A stretch of 5,903 nt of DNA from Acidobacteriota bacterium (GTDB lineage: Bacteria > Acidobacteriota > UBA6911 > RPQK01 > JADFOI01). Location: contig JAPYTY010000142.1 in the NCBI GenBank assembly GCA_029942065.1, positions 1-5,903 on the forward strand, in the 5' to 3' direction. Made by a program: the position numbers and the translations under genes. The notes below the pieces were generated by a model, which saw only the letters and a program-made list of their open reading frames with translations, had not been told where the DNA came from and ran no database searches. This document shows, one piece after another, positions 1 through 5,327 of the stretch. Position 1 is the first letter of the stretch, and each line of letters opens with the position of its first letter.

Positions 1-2
1 CC

Positions 3-638
3 TTTGAGGCCTATCGCGTCAATGCACTAGGCACCCGCAACATGGCTCTCGCCGCTCGTGAGAGTGAGAGTGGGCTGGTTTATTTCAGTACCGACTATGT
101 TTTTGATGGGGCCCAGGGGCGGCCTTACCGCGAATGGGATCCAACCCGTCCTCTCAGTGTTTATGGAGACTCCAAGCTGGCGGGCGAGTACTTCCTGCGA
201 GCCCTTTGTCCCAGACATCTGATTGTTCGCACCAGCTGGCTGTTTGGGTCTGGAGGATCCCATTTCGTTGGCAAGATAATGGCTGCCGCCCGGGAAAAGG
301 AGTTCCTGGAGGTGGTGAGTGATCAGCGAGGGAGTCCGACCTTCGCCTCCGATCTGGCGTACATGACACTTTGTTTGGTGGAAGCCGAAAAAAATGACAC
401 CTACCACGTGACCAATTCCGGGAATTGCAGCTGGGAGGAGTTCGCCAGGGAGATCATTTCCTTGTGCGATCTCAAGAGTGAGGTTCGACCCATTCAAAGT
501 GCCGACCTGGCGGCCCCTGCTCGACGGCCCTGCAATTCGGTGCTGGAGAATTATTTGTTGCAGCTAGAAGGGATGCCGCTGCTCAGAACATGGCAAAGTT
601 CCCTGGCGGCGTTCCTGGGAACAATAGCAAGGGAGTAA
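3..638 (+). CDS. rmlD: dTDP-4-dehydrorhamnose reductase, 5'-truncated by window edge
   Basis: The enzyme reduces dTDP-4-keto-L-rhamnose to dTDP-L-rhamnose with NAD(P)H, the last step in making the rhamnose donor for surface polysaccharide; it is cytosolic. The visible 211 residues lack the N-terminal GxxGQLG nucleotide-binding loop of this short-chain dehydrogenase family, and the reading frame is open to the left edge, so the true start lies outside the window. Seen here: the FSTDYVFDG strand, then PYREWDPTRPLSVYGDSK with the catalytic Tyr (162-164) and Lys (174-176) in YxxxK spacing, the RTSWLFG segment, a DQRGSPTF substrate-loop match, and a late ARRPCNSVLEN motif typical of RmlD. An internal ATG at 42 is not the start, because conserved family sequence (NALGTRN) precedes it. 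The stop is 1 nt before smpB, so the two are probably co-transcribed. Other sugar-nucleotide reductases are possible, but the C-terminal motif favours RmlD. Confidence 0.93.
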   Translation, partial: FEAYRVNALGTRNMALAARESESGLVYFSTDYVFDGAQGRPYREWDPTRPLSVYGDSKLAGEYFLRALCPRHLIVRTSWLFGSGGSHFVGKIMAAAREKEFLEVVSDQRGSPTFASDLAYMTLCLVEAEKNDTYHVTNSGNCSWEEFAREIISLCDLKSEVRPIQSADLAAPARRPCNSVLENYLLQLEGMPLLRTWQSSLAAFLGTIARE

Positions 639-639
639 A

Positions 640-1095
640 ATGTCCCATCAGCTAGTGGGCAGAAACAAAAAGGCGTTTCATGAATATGAGATTCTGGACA
701 GATTCGAGGCAGGTGTCGTGCTGCAGGGAACCGAGGTCAAGGCTATCCGCGAGCACAAGGTGAGCCTCAAGGAGAGCTTTGTTCGGATCAAGGACGAGGA
801 GGCCTGGTTGGAGAATTGCCACATCAGCCCCTATTCCCACGGCAATATCTCCAATCACGACCCGCTGCGTGCCAGGAAACTTCTTCTGCACCGTCGAGAA
901 ATCAAGAAGCTGATAGGGAAGACGATCAAAAGTGGCTTCACTATCGTTCCGCTCTCGATGTATTTGAAGGATGGTCGGGTCAAGCTGGAGATCGCTTTGG
1001 CCAGGGGGAAGCGACTTTATGACAAGCGCGAGGCGGACCGGAGAAAAACCCTCGAGCGCGAAGTTGAAACGGCATTAAAAAGGGGGAAACGATGA
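640..1095 (+). CDS. smpB: SsrA-binding protein SmpB
   Basis: SmpB binds tmRNA (SsrA) and carries it to stalled ribosomes, so the nascent chain is tagged and released. The 151 residues match the family length (about 150-160) from end to end. Seen: the N-terminal NKKAFHEYEI strand, GTEVKAIREHKVSLKESF (OB-fold core), the NHDPLRARKLLLHRREI block, SGFTIVPLSMYLKDGRVKLEIALARGKRLYDKR, and a basic C-terminal tail, the part that family knowledge places in the decoding centre and mRNA channel. The ATG follows the rmlD stop by one base and has an AAGGGAG ribosome binding site at 629-635, inside the rmlD end. Its own stop overlaps the pepA start by 4 nt (ATGA). The tmRNA gene itself is not in the window. 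Confidence 0.97.
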   Translation: MSHQLVGRNKKAFHEYEILDRFEAGVVLQGTEVKAIREHKVSLKESFVRIKDEEAWLENCHISPYSHGNISNHDPLRARKLLLHRREIKKLIGKTIKSGFTIVPLSMYLKDGRVKLEIALARGKRLYDKREADRRKTLEREVETALKRGKR

Positions 1096-2576
1096 AATTT
1101 AAGCTGGTAAAAGAAGGTTGGGACTCTATCGAGTGTGACGCACTCATCGTTCCTGTCTTCGAAAACGAAGATGAAGGCGATGTTTTTCTGGTCGCCCTGG
1201 ATGAAAAGCTGGGTGGACTGATCAAGGAACTGCAAACCACCGAAGAGTGGACCTCCCGCTCGGGTGAGGTTTCAGTTATTTACCGGCCCGAAAAACTCAA
1301 GACGGCGCGACTCATCCTTTTGGGAGCCGGCAAGAAAGAAAGCTACGACTCTCATTTGATCGGGACCCTGATGAGAAAGGCCGTGCTCAAGGTGAAAGGG
1401 CACCAACTGAAAAGAGTTGCCTTTTACCCTCGCAGCCAGGTGGAACCGAAGCGGGCGGCGCAGGCGATGGTGGAAGGAGTCATTCTGGCAACCTATCAGG
1501 CCGATGACTACAAGACCGAAGACAGGTCGAAGAACTTCGTTGAGGAGATTCTTTTCGTCGGTGATCAGGATATGGACGCCACTGAGGTGGAGTCCTCCAT
1601 GGAGCGGGGAGAGATTCTGGCCTGCGCCACCAATAGGGCCAGGAAACTGGTCAACGAGCCGGGAAACCGGGTCAACCCTTCTCGCCTGGCTCAAGCAGCC
1701 CAGGAGGTGGCGGTAAAGTACGGTCTGGAAATCGAGGTTTGGGGAGAGCCGGAGATCAAAGACCAGGGAATGGGGGCCATTCTGGCGGTGGCCCAGGGCA
1801 GTGATGAGCCCGCCCGATTCATCATACTCAAGCACTTCGGGGCACCCGACAGCGAGGCCAAGCCGATTGTGCTGGTGGGAAAGGGAGTGACCTTTGACAG
1901 TGGCGGTCTCTCCTTGAAGCCTGCCCAGTCGATGGAAGAGATGAAGGCGGACAAGGCCGGAGCCTGTGCGGTATTAGCAGCCATGCAGGCCATCGCTCAA
2001 TTAGGAGTTCAGAAAAATGTTGTCGGCCTCATTCCCGCGGTGGAGAATCTTCCCGGTGGGCGTGCGCAGCGGCCGGGAGACGTGATCCGGGCCATGAGCG
2101 GAAAGACCATTGAGGTGATCAACACGGACGCGGAAGGTCGGTTGATTCTAGCGGATGCCCTGTCCTACGGCAGACAGCTTGAGCCGGAATTCATGGTCGA
2201 CATCGCTACCCTGACCGGGGCCGTTGTGATTGCTCTGGGGAAAAATCGGGCGGGAGTGTTCTGCAACGATGAAGAGCTTTTCGAGAGAGTCTCCAGGGCC
2301 TCCGATCAGTCCGGCGAGAAGCTGTGGCGCATGCCCCTGGATGATGAGTATCGAAAGGAAATAGAGAGCCCCATTGCCGACATCAAAAACGTGGGAAGCC
2401 GGTGGGGGGGAGCGATCACGGCCGCCAAGTTTCTCCAGGAATTTGTGGAAGACGTCCCCTGGTGCCACCTTGACATCGCCGGCGTGGACCTGTTCAAGGG
2501 TGAGGGGGACATCAAGGGACCAACTGGATTCGGGGTGAAAACCCTGGTGGAAATCGTCGACAGTCCGTCCCCATGA
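1092..2576 (+). CDS. pepA: Leucyl aminopeptidase, M17 family (PepA)
   Basis: This is a cytosolic two-metal exopeptidase that releases N-terminal residues from peptides, a late step of protein turnover. In E. coli the hexamer also binds DNA (Xer recombination, carAB control); that cannot be judged here. The 494 residues are close to the E. coli length of 503. The N-terminal macro-like domain covers about 1-155 and the catalytic domain about 165-494. All expected active-site residues are present at the spacing I recall for E. coli: Lys264 and Asp269 in VGKGVTFDSGG, catalytic Lys276, Asp287 in MKADKAGA, and Asp346, Glu348 and Arg350 in the signature NTDAEGRLILADAL. The enzyme should therefore be active. 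The ATG overlaps the smpB stop and is preceded by a strong AGGGGG ribosome binding site near 1081-1086. Its own stop overlaps the next gene by 4 nt. Neighbouring smpB gives a plausible link through breakdown of aberrant proteins, which is inference only. Confidence 0.97.
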   Translation: MKFKLVKEGWDSIECDALIVPVFENEDEGDVFLVALDEKLGGLIKELQTTEEWTSRSGEVSVIYRPEKLKTARLILLGAGKKESYDSHLIGTLMRKAVLKVKGHQLKRVAFYPRSQVEPKRAAQAMVEGVILATYQADDYKTEDRSKNFVEEILFVGDQDMDATEVESSMERGEILACATNRARKLVNEPGNRVNPSRLAQAAQEVAVKYGLEIEVWGEPEIKDQGMGAILAVAQGSDEPARFIILKHFGAPDSEAKPIVLVGKGVTFDSGGLSLKPAQSMEEMKADKAGACAVLAAMQAIAQLGVQKNVVGLIPAVENLPGGRAQRPGDVIRAMSGKTIEVINTDAEGRLILADALSYGRQLEPEFMVDIATLTGAVVIALGKNRAGVFCNDEELFERVSRASDQSGEKLWRMPLDDEYRKEIESPIADIKNVGSRWGGAITAAKFLQEFVEDVPWCHLDIAGVDLFKGEGDIKGPTGFGVKTLVEIVDSPSP

Positions 2577-3235
2577 CTTCTTTTTCCTCGCTTGAGCAGC
2601 AGCGGCAGCTTTTGGGGCAATCCCAGGAGGAGCTCTCAGTCGCTATTCAAAAGCACCTGCGGTCCAACCTTCTGGATTACGAAATGGCCAGGTGGGCCAC
2701 GGCTATTCCTGCCGCGGGTGGCCGCACAATATTGCGCTCCCAGGAAGAGGCGTTAGTGGATGCCGTGTTGGTACTGGACAAGGATCCCTCCCGGCTGGGA
2801 CTGGAAGATCTTCTCAACTTGCATCGGATTGTGTCCGATTCCGAAGAGGAGTATCGGCAAGACCCGGTTCCACCGCTGAATCCCGCTCACCAACCGCTTG
2901 ATCCGGCCCTCATCCCAAACGCTATCAGCCGCTTTTTTGAATGGGTCGGGAGTCCCAGCTTTGGCGAGATTCATGCCATTGAACAGATGACCCTTACCCA
3001 GATCCGACTCTCTGAGATCCAGCCCTTCCAGGAGCACTCCCATGTGACGATCTCCCTGTTTTGCCTCTTGTTCCTTTTGAGCGGCGGGTATCTGGTGCCT
3101 CTTTACAGGGTGCAGGAGCTAGCGGATTTCCACCGCGCCCTGGAGCAGGCCTTCCTGCTATCCACCGAGGACCTGGTGCGCTTCAACACCCGGGCCTGCC
3201 AAAGAAGCTATGAGTATGCGTTGATGAACCTTTAG
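2573..3235 (+). CDS. Fic-fold protein with degenerate active site (probable pseudoenzyme)
   Basis: I read this 220-residue protein as a Fic/DOC-family fold without the catalytic machinery. Fic enzymes usually transfer AMP or related groups to hydroxyl side chains, using a motif HPFx(D/E)GNGR. Here the matching segment is QPFQEHSHV at residues 150-158, followed by the family-like helix LFCLLFLLSGGYLVP: Pro, Phe and the acidic residue remain, while the catalytic His is Gln and GNGR is gone. Supporting context is LEDLLNLHRIV (78-87), EEYRQDPV (92-99, compare the usual yR..V), DPALIPNAISRFFEWV (110-125) and a C-terminal helical region (183-217). The inhibitory (S/T)xxxE(G/N) helix is also missing: the likely site near 42-51 reads ATAIPAAGGR. 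No signal peptide or membrane span is seen. The ATG overlaps the pepA stop and lacks a clear ribosome binding site, which suggests coupling to pepA. The frame is intact, so it does not look like simple decay. The fold call is from motif reading; the function is unknown. Confidence 0.75.
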   Translation: MTSFSSLEQQRQLLGQSQEELSVAIQKHLRSNLLDYEMARWATAIPAAGGRTILRSQEEALVDAVLVLDKDPSRLGLEDLLNLHRIVSDSEEEYRQDPVPPLNPAHQPLDPALIPNAISRFFEWVGSPSFGEIHAIEQMTLTQIRLSEIQPFQEHSHVTISLFCLLFLLSGGYLVPLYRVQELADFHRALEQAFLLSTEDLVRFNTRACQRSYEYALMNL

Positions 3236-3240
3236 GGTCT

Positions 3241-3419
3241 CACCACAGAGAAACAAAAACCCCACCACAAAGGCACAGAGAAAAAACCACCAAGACACCA
3301 AGACACAAAGATCTCCAGCCGGAACGTCACAAAAGAACTTTGTGACGTTCCGGCTGGAGCTTGTCTTTTTTGTGCCTTTGTGCCTTTGTGGTTAGCTTTC
3401 TTCTTGCGTCTTCGTGGTG
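3241..3419. repeat. Composite palindromic repeat of 8-nt CACCAAGA-type units around a hairpin
   Basis: The left half is rich in CACCAC / CACAAAGG / CACCAAGA words and the right half holds their complements. The outer ends are CACCAC (3241-3246) and GTGGTG (3414-3419). A 14-nt inverted pair ACCACAAAGGCACA sits at 3264-3277 and 3379-3392. Three 8-nt units (two CACCAAGA and one CACAAAGA) run from 3288 to 3311, and two GTGCCTTT units from 3372 to 3387. The centre is a perfect hairpin, listed separately. Similar CACCAAGACAC-type sequence is, from general familiarity, a dispersed intergenic repeat in several bacterial genomes; copy number here cannot be seen. There is no transposase gene and no obvious target duplication. 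Its right end overlaps the last codons of pdxA. Confidence 0.75.
3313..3359. terminator. Perfect 21-bp hairpin between converging genes, likely terminator
   Basis: Arms 3313-3333 (CTCCAGCC to CACAAA) and 3339-3359 are exact reverse complements around a 5-nt AGAAC loop. On the plus strand the stem is followed within two bases by a T-rich tract (3361-3371), which fits an intrinsic terminator for the rmlD-smpB-pepA-fic run, ending 78 nt after the last stop. On the minus strand, after pdxA, the tract past the stem is less T-rich, so termination there is less certain. The stem is longer than most terminators, so it may primarily be part of the repeat element. Confidence 0.7.
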
Positions 3420-4384
3420 GAGGCCAGCCGAACTCCCCACTGAATGGCCGCTTCCATGCTGCTCGAGTCGGCCCGGCCTGAACCCGCGATGTCAAACGCA
3501 GTACCGTGATCGGGCGAGGTTCGAATCAGCGGAAGCCCCAGGGTCACGTTGACGGCCGATTCGAAGGCCACCAGTTTCAGAGGGATCAAGCCCTGATCGT
3601 GGTACAGGGCAATCACTCCATCGAATTGGTTTTGCAGGACCTTCCGGAACAGGGTGTCCGAGGGGAAGGGTCCCGAAAGAACATCCCTGCCGTGCCGGCT
3701 GCAAAGAGTCTGGACAACGGGCTCAAGAATGGTCTTCTCCTCGGTTCCGAACAAGCCCTCCTCGGAGGCATGGGGATTCAGAGCACACAAGGCGAGTCGG
3801 GGATGGGCCAGGCCAACCTGCTCGAGTGCCTTGATGAAGACCTCCGCTTTTCGAACCAGATCATCCTTGTCCAGGGCCGAGGGAACGCTCCGCAAGGGTA
3901 TATGCACAGTGGCCAGAAGAACTTTCATCCGGTTGGAAAAGAAAGCCATGACCGGGTCACTGGGCGGAAAAAAGGAGGCCACCAATTCCGTCTGGCCCGG
4001 ACTGGAAGAACCTGCCTGGTGCATGGCCCGCTTGTTGACGGGTCCGGTAATGAGCAGAGGGAGATCCTGGTCCCGGCAGTAGGCGGCTGCATCCTCCAGG
4101 CAGCGGAGAGCGAAATGACCGGCCTGAGCTTCCAGTTTGCCCCAGTCTGGTGGATAGGGGTAGGCGGCGGTGGTGACAATCTTGACCTGATCCAGGGATG
4201 AACTCAGGCCCAGGTCCTCCGCAAGCTGCCCCAGATACTGGGCGTCTCCAAAGATGATGGGATGGATGTCCGGTAAGGAGCGGGAGGGTTGAAGTGCCTT
4301 GAGGATCACTTCAGGCCCGATCCCGTGAGGGTCGCCCAGGGAGAAAACCACCGGGAATCCCTCGGCGGCTTTCTCCCGTTTCAA
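3392..4384 (-). CDS. pdxA: 4-hydroxythreonine-4-phosphate dehydrogenase PdxA
   Basis: PdxA oxidises 4-phosphohydroxy-L-threonine with NAD; the product decarboxylates and condenses with deoxyxylulose phosphate through PdxJ to make pyridoxine phosphate (DXP-dependent vitamin B6 route). The 330 residues match the usual length of about 330. Seen: N-terminal SLGDPHGIGPEV (15-26), LITGPVNKRAMHQ, metal-ligand histidines at His161 (ATVHIPLRSV), His205 (ALNPHASEEG) and His262 (ALYHDQGLIPLK), and TSPDHGTAFDIAG (289-301). At the usual GHTE phosphate-binding motif it reads GQTE (Gln131). The start is TTG at 4384, with GAGG five bases upstream and only 7 nt after the hfq stop; a plausible alternative is an internal GTG at residue 12. 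The last nine residues (STTKTQEES) and the stop are encoded by the neighbouring repeat element. It is probably co-transcribed with hfq. Confidence 0.95.
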   Translation of the reverse strand: MKREKAAEGFPVVFSLGDPHGIGPEVILKALQPSRSLPDIHPIIFGDAQYLGQLAEDLGLSSSLDQVKIVTTAAYPYPPDWGKLEAQAGHFALRCLEDAAAYCRDQDLPLLITGPVNKRAMHQAGSSSPGQTELVASFFPPSDPVMAFFSNRMKVLLATVHIPLRSVPSALDKDDLVRKAEVFIKALEQVGLAHPRLALCALNPHASEEGLFGTEEKTILEPVVQTLCSRHGRDVLSGPFPSDTLFRKVLQNQFDGVIALYHDQGLIPLKLVAFESAVNVTLGLPLIRTSPDHGTAFDIAGSGRADSSSMEAAIQWGVRLASTTKTQEES

Positions 4385-4391
4385 CTGAACC

Positions 4392-4733
4392 TCACCCTCC
4401 GTTCTGGTACAGGACGTTCTGGTCCAGTTCTTTGGATTCGGCTTCCTTGTAAATGTACTTGATGACCTGCTTTGGAATCAGCAGGTTAGGCCCCGTGTCG
4501 CGATTCACCTTGATGCAATGCTGATCGTACCACTCGATCACTCCGAGGACTTCTTCGCCATCAACCAGCTTGACCACCATGGGCGTCTTGCTGGACATCT
4601 GTTTCAGGTAGTAATACTGCTCGGCGTTGGTTATCTCGGGGGGAACACGTTTCCTCTGGCCATCCACAAATTTGGATGGTGGTTGCTCTTTCACGTCGGA
4701 CAGGGTTGGACGAATTAATTTGCGATTAACCAT
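4392..4733 (-). CDS. hfq: Divergent Hfq-like Sm-fold RNA chaperone
   Basis: Hfq forms hexameric rings that bind U-rich and A-rich RNA and pair small RNAs with mRNAs. This 113-residue protein has a basic N-terminal extension (1-45) and then an Sm core at about 46-98: SKTPMVVKLVDGEEVLGVIEWYDQHCIKV matches the Hfq pattern [27 protein letters not shown], and LLIPKQVIKYIYK lies where Hfq has MVYKHAISTVV. The YKH motif becomes P87-K88-Q89 and the rim patch RRER becomes roughly MSSK (46-49), so the RNA surfaces differ from E. coli Hfq; Asp70 of the first Sm motif is kept. I chose the ATG at 4733 because an AGAGG ribosome binding site sits 7 nt upstream. A longer reading from TTG at 4811 has no such site and an unconserved-looking extension. 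The gene is followed by pdxA, not the miaA or hflX partners common in other phyla. A non-Hfq Sm-like protein is the alternative. Confidence 0.82.
   Translation of the reverse strand: MVNRKLIRPTLSDVKEQPPSKFVDGQRKRVPPEITNAEQYYYLKQMSSKTPMVVKLVDGEEVLGVIEWYDQHCIKVNRDTGPNLLIPKQVIKYIYKEAESKELDQNVLYQNGG
4401..4430. repeat. 15-nt imperfect tandem duplication near the hfq 3' end
   Basis: GTTCTGGTACAGGAC (4401-4415) is followed by GTTCTGGTCCAGTTC (4416-4430), 12 of 15 bases identical. Read on the minus strand it encodes DQNVL then YQNGG near the C-terminus of the Hfq-like protein. It stays in frame, so it adds five residues to the tail without breaking the gene. Confidence 0.6.
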
Positions 4734-4739
4734 AGTTCT

Positions 4740-4746
4740 ACCTCTT
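4740..4746 (-). promoter_or_regulatory. Ribosome binding site that sets the hfq start
   Basis: On the minus strand the sequence reads AAGAGGT, then six bases, then ATG at 4733 (7 nt from the end of AGAGG). It is the best-placed of several AGAGG copies in the leader and is the reason for preferring the 113-residue product. Confidence 0.7.
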
Positions 4747-4787
4747 AATTTCCTCTGAAAAAACTCCTCTCTGAAACCTCTTTCCTC
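4741..4787 (-). repeat. Purine-rich hfq leader with four AGAGG copies
   Basis: Reading the minus strand, AGAGG occurs at 4777-4781, 4766-4770, 4752-4756 and 4741-4745, and TTTCAGAG occurs twice, 16 nt apart (4769-4776 and 4753-4760). Only the last copy is correctly placed for translation. The rest could bind ribosomes as standby sites or be bound by Hfq itself, since E. coli Hfq is known to control its own mRNA; this is inference. Confidence 0.45.
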
Positions 4788-4840
4788 AGCGCTGAATGGA
4801 CTCGTTGGCAAGGGCCAAAGATGCTAGAAAATGTGACATC

Positions 4841-4892
4841 AGGCTACCATGCGCTCAGTGTTTTGACAAGGGGCAAGGAATTAAAATAAGCT
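4841..4892. promoter_or_regulatory. Possible back-to-back promoters in the divergent hfq / TPR intergenic region
   Basis: A perfect TTGACA lies at 4863-4868 on the plus strand; the only -10 at a usable distance is a weak TAAGCT (4887-4892, 18-nt spacer), which would give a very short leader for the TPR gene. The overlapping reverse word TTGTCA (4869-4864, minus) has a weak TAGCCT 17 nt downstream (4846-4841), which would give hfq a leader of about 100 nt. Both -10 boxes match poorly, so this is tentative. No other strong promoter is visible in 4734-4907. Confidence 0.25.
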
Positions 4893-4907
4893 GGGAAACA
4901 AACCAAA

Positions 4908-5327
4908 ATGAGACGTATTTTCGGCCTATTGATCCCCTGTGTATTTCTCGCCGGTGTTGCTTTCAGCCAGGAGCGAGATTCGAGGAAAAAACCGGTCCTG
5001 ATTCGAGCCGACCGCACCGGGGAGCAACTGGAGGAAACTCCTGTTGTCCCCGATCCGGAGAAGGCGCGTCAGCACGTTGAAGTCGGAGATTTTTACTATC
5101 ACCGCGACAATTTCGAGGCGGCAGCAAACCGGTATCGGGAAGCCATACTCTACGGGCCCAAGTGGCCGAAGGGTTATGAAAAGCTGATTCAAGTGCTGGA
5201 GAAGCAGCGCTCTTTTCTGGAAGCAATCGAGGTTTGCCAGGAATTTCTTCTCAAAAACAACTCATCGGATCAAGCCGAACGTTTTGAGAAATGGGCCAAG
5301 AAGTTGAAGGAGAAGGCCGGCGATTAA
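4908..5327 (+). CDS. Small exported TPR-repeat protein
   Basis: The 139-residue protein begins with a signal peptide: MRR, a hydrophobic core IFGLLIPCVFLAGVAF, and a likely cleavage site after AFS (residue 20). Cys11 follows a Pro, so it is not a lipobox. After a short charged linker (21-50) come two helical TPR-like repeats: about 52-84 (GDFYYHRDNFEAAANRYREAI, the classic spacing of small and aromatic residues) and about 86-118 (YEKLIQVLEKQRSFLEAIEVCQEFL), then a charged helix to the end. Such proteins usually act as periplasmic protein-binding scaffolds; it recalls the repeats of BamD or YbgF but is too short for either, so I give no function. The ATG at 4908 has only a weak upstream GGGAA. 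Its TAA overlaps the stop of the convergent PSP1 gene, and no terminator is visible between them. Confidence 0.85.
   Translation: MRRIFGLLIPCVFLAGVAFSQERDSRKKPVLIRADRTGEQLEETPVVPDPEKARQHVEVGDFYYHRDNFEAAANRYREAILYGPKWPKGYEKLIQVLEKQRSFLEAIEVCQEFLLKNNSSDQAERFEKWAKKLKEKAGD

Noticed and set aside
27..497. 156-codon open frame on the minus strand inside rmlD
   Set aside because: It lies fully antisense to conserved RmlD motifs and shows no recognisable family features; it is a shadow frame.
3288..3311. Short tandem units considered as a CRISPR array
   Set aside because: The units are 8 nt and contiguous, with no unique spacers and no cas genes nearby.
3232..3495. 87-codon minus-strand frame across the repeat region
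   Set aside because: Its NHKGTKAQK-type residues are a translation of the repeat units, and the rest is out of frame with PdxA.
3506..4201. 231-codon open frame on the plus strand opposite pdxA
   Set aside because: It is antisense to the conserved PdxA core with all its metal-ligand motifs. Its length reflects codon bias of the real gene.
4734..4811. Longer 139-residue form of the Hfq-like protein starting at TTG 4811
   Set aside because: No ribosome binding site precedes that TTG, and the extra codons are the purine-rich leader with repeated AGAGG; the ATG at 4733 has a well-placed site.
4863..4887. TTGACA with TAAAAT as a strong plus-strand promoter
   Set aside because: The spacer between 4868 and 4882 is only 13 nt, too short for a standard sigma-70 promoter; a weaker pairing is listed with low confidence.
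4796..5080. 94-codon plus-strand frame across the intergenic region and the TPR gene start
   Set aside because: It overlaps the exported TPR gene in another frame and has no family features; the TPR gene has a clear signal peptide and repeats.
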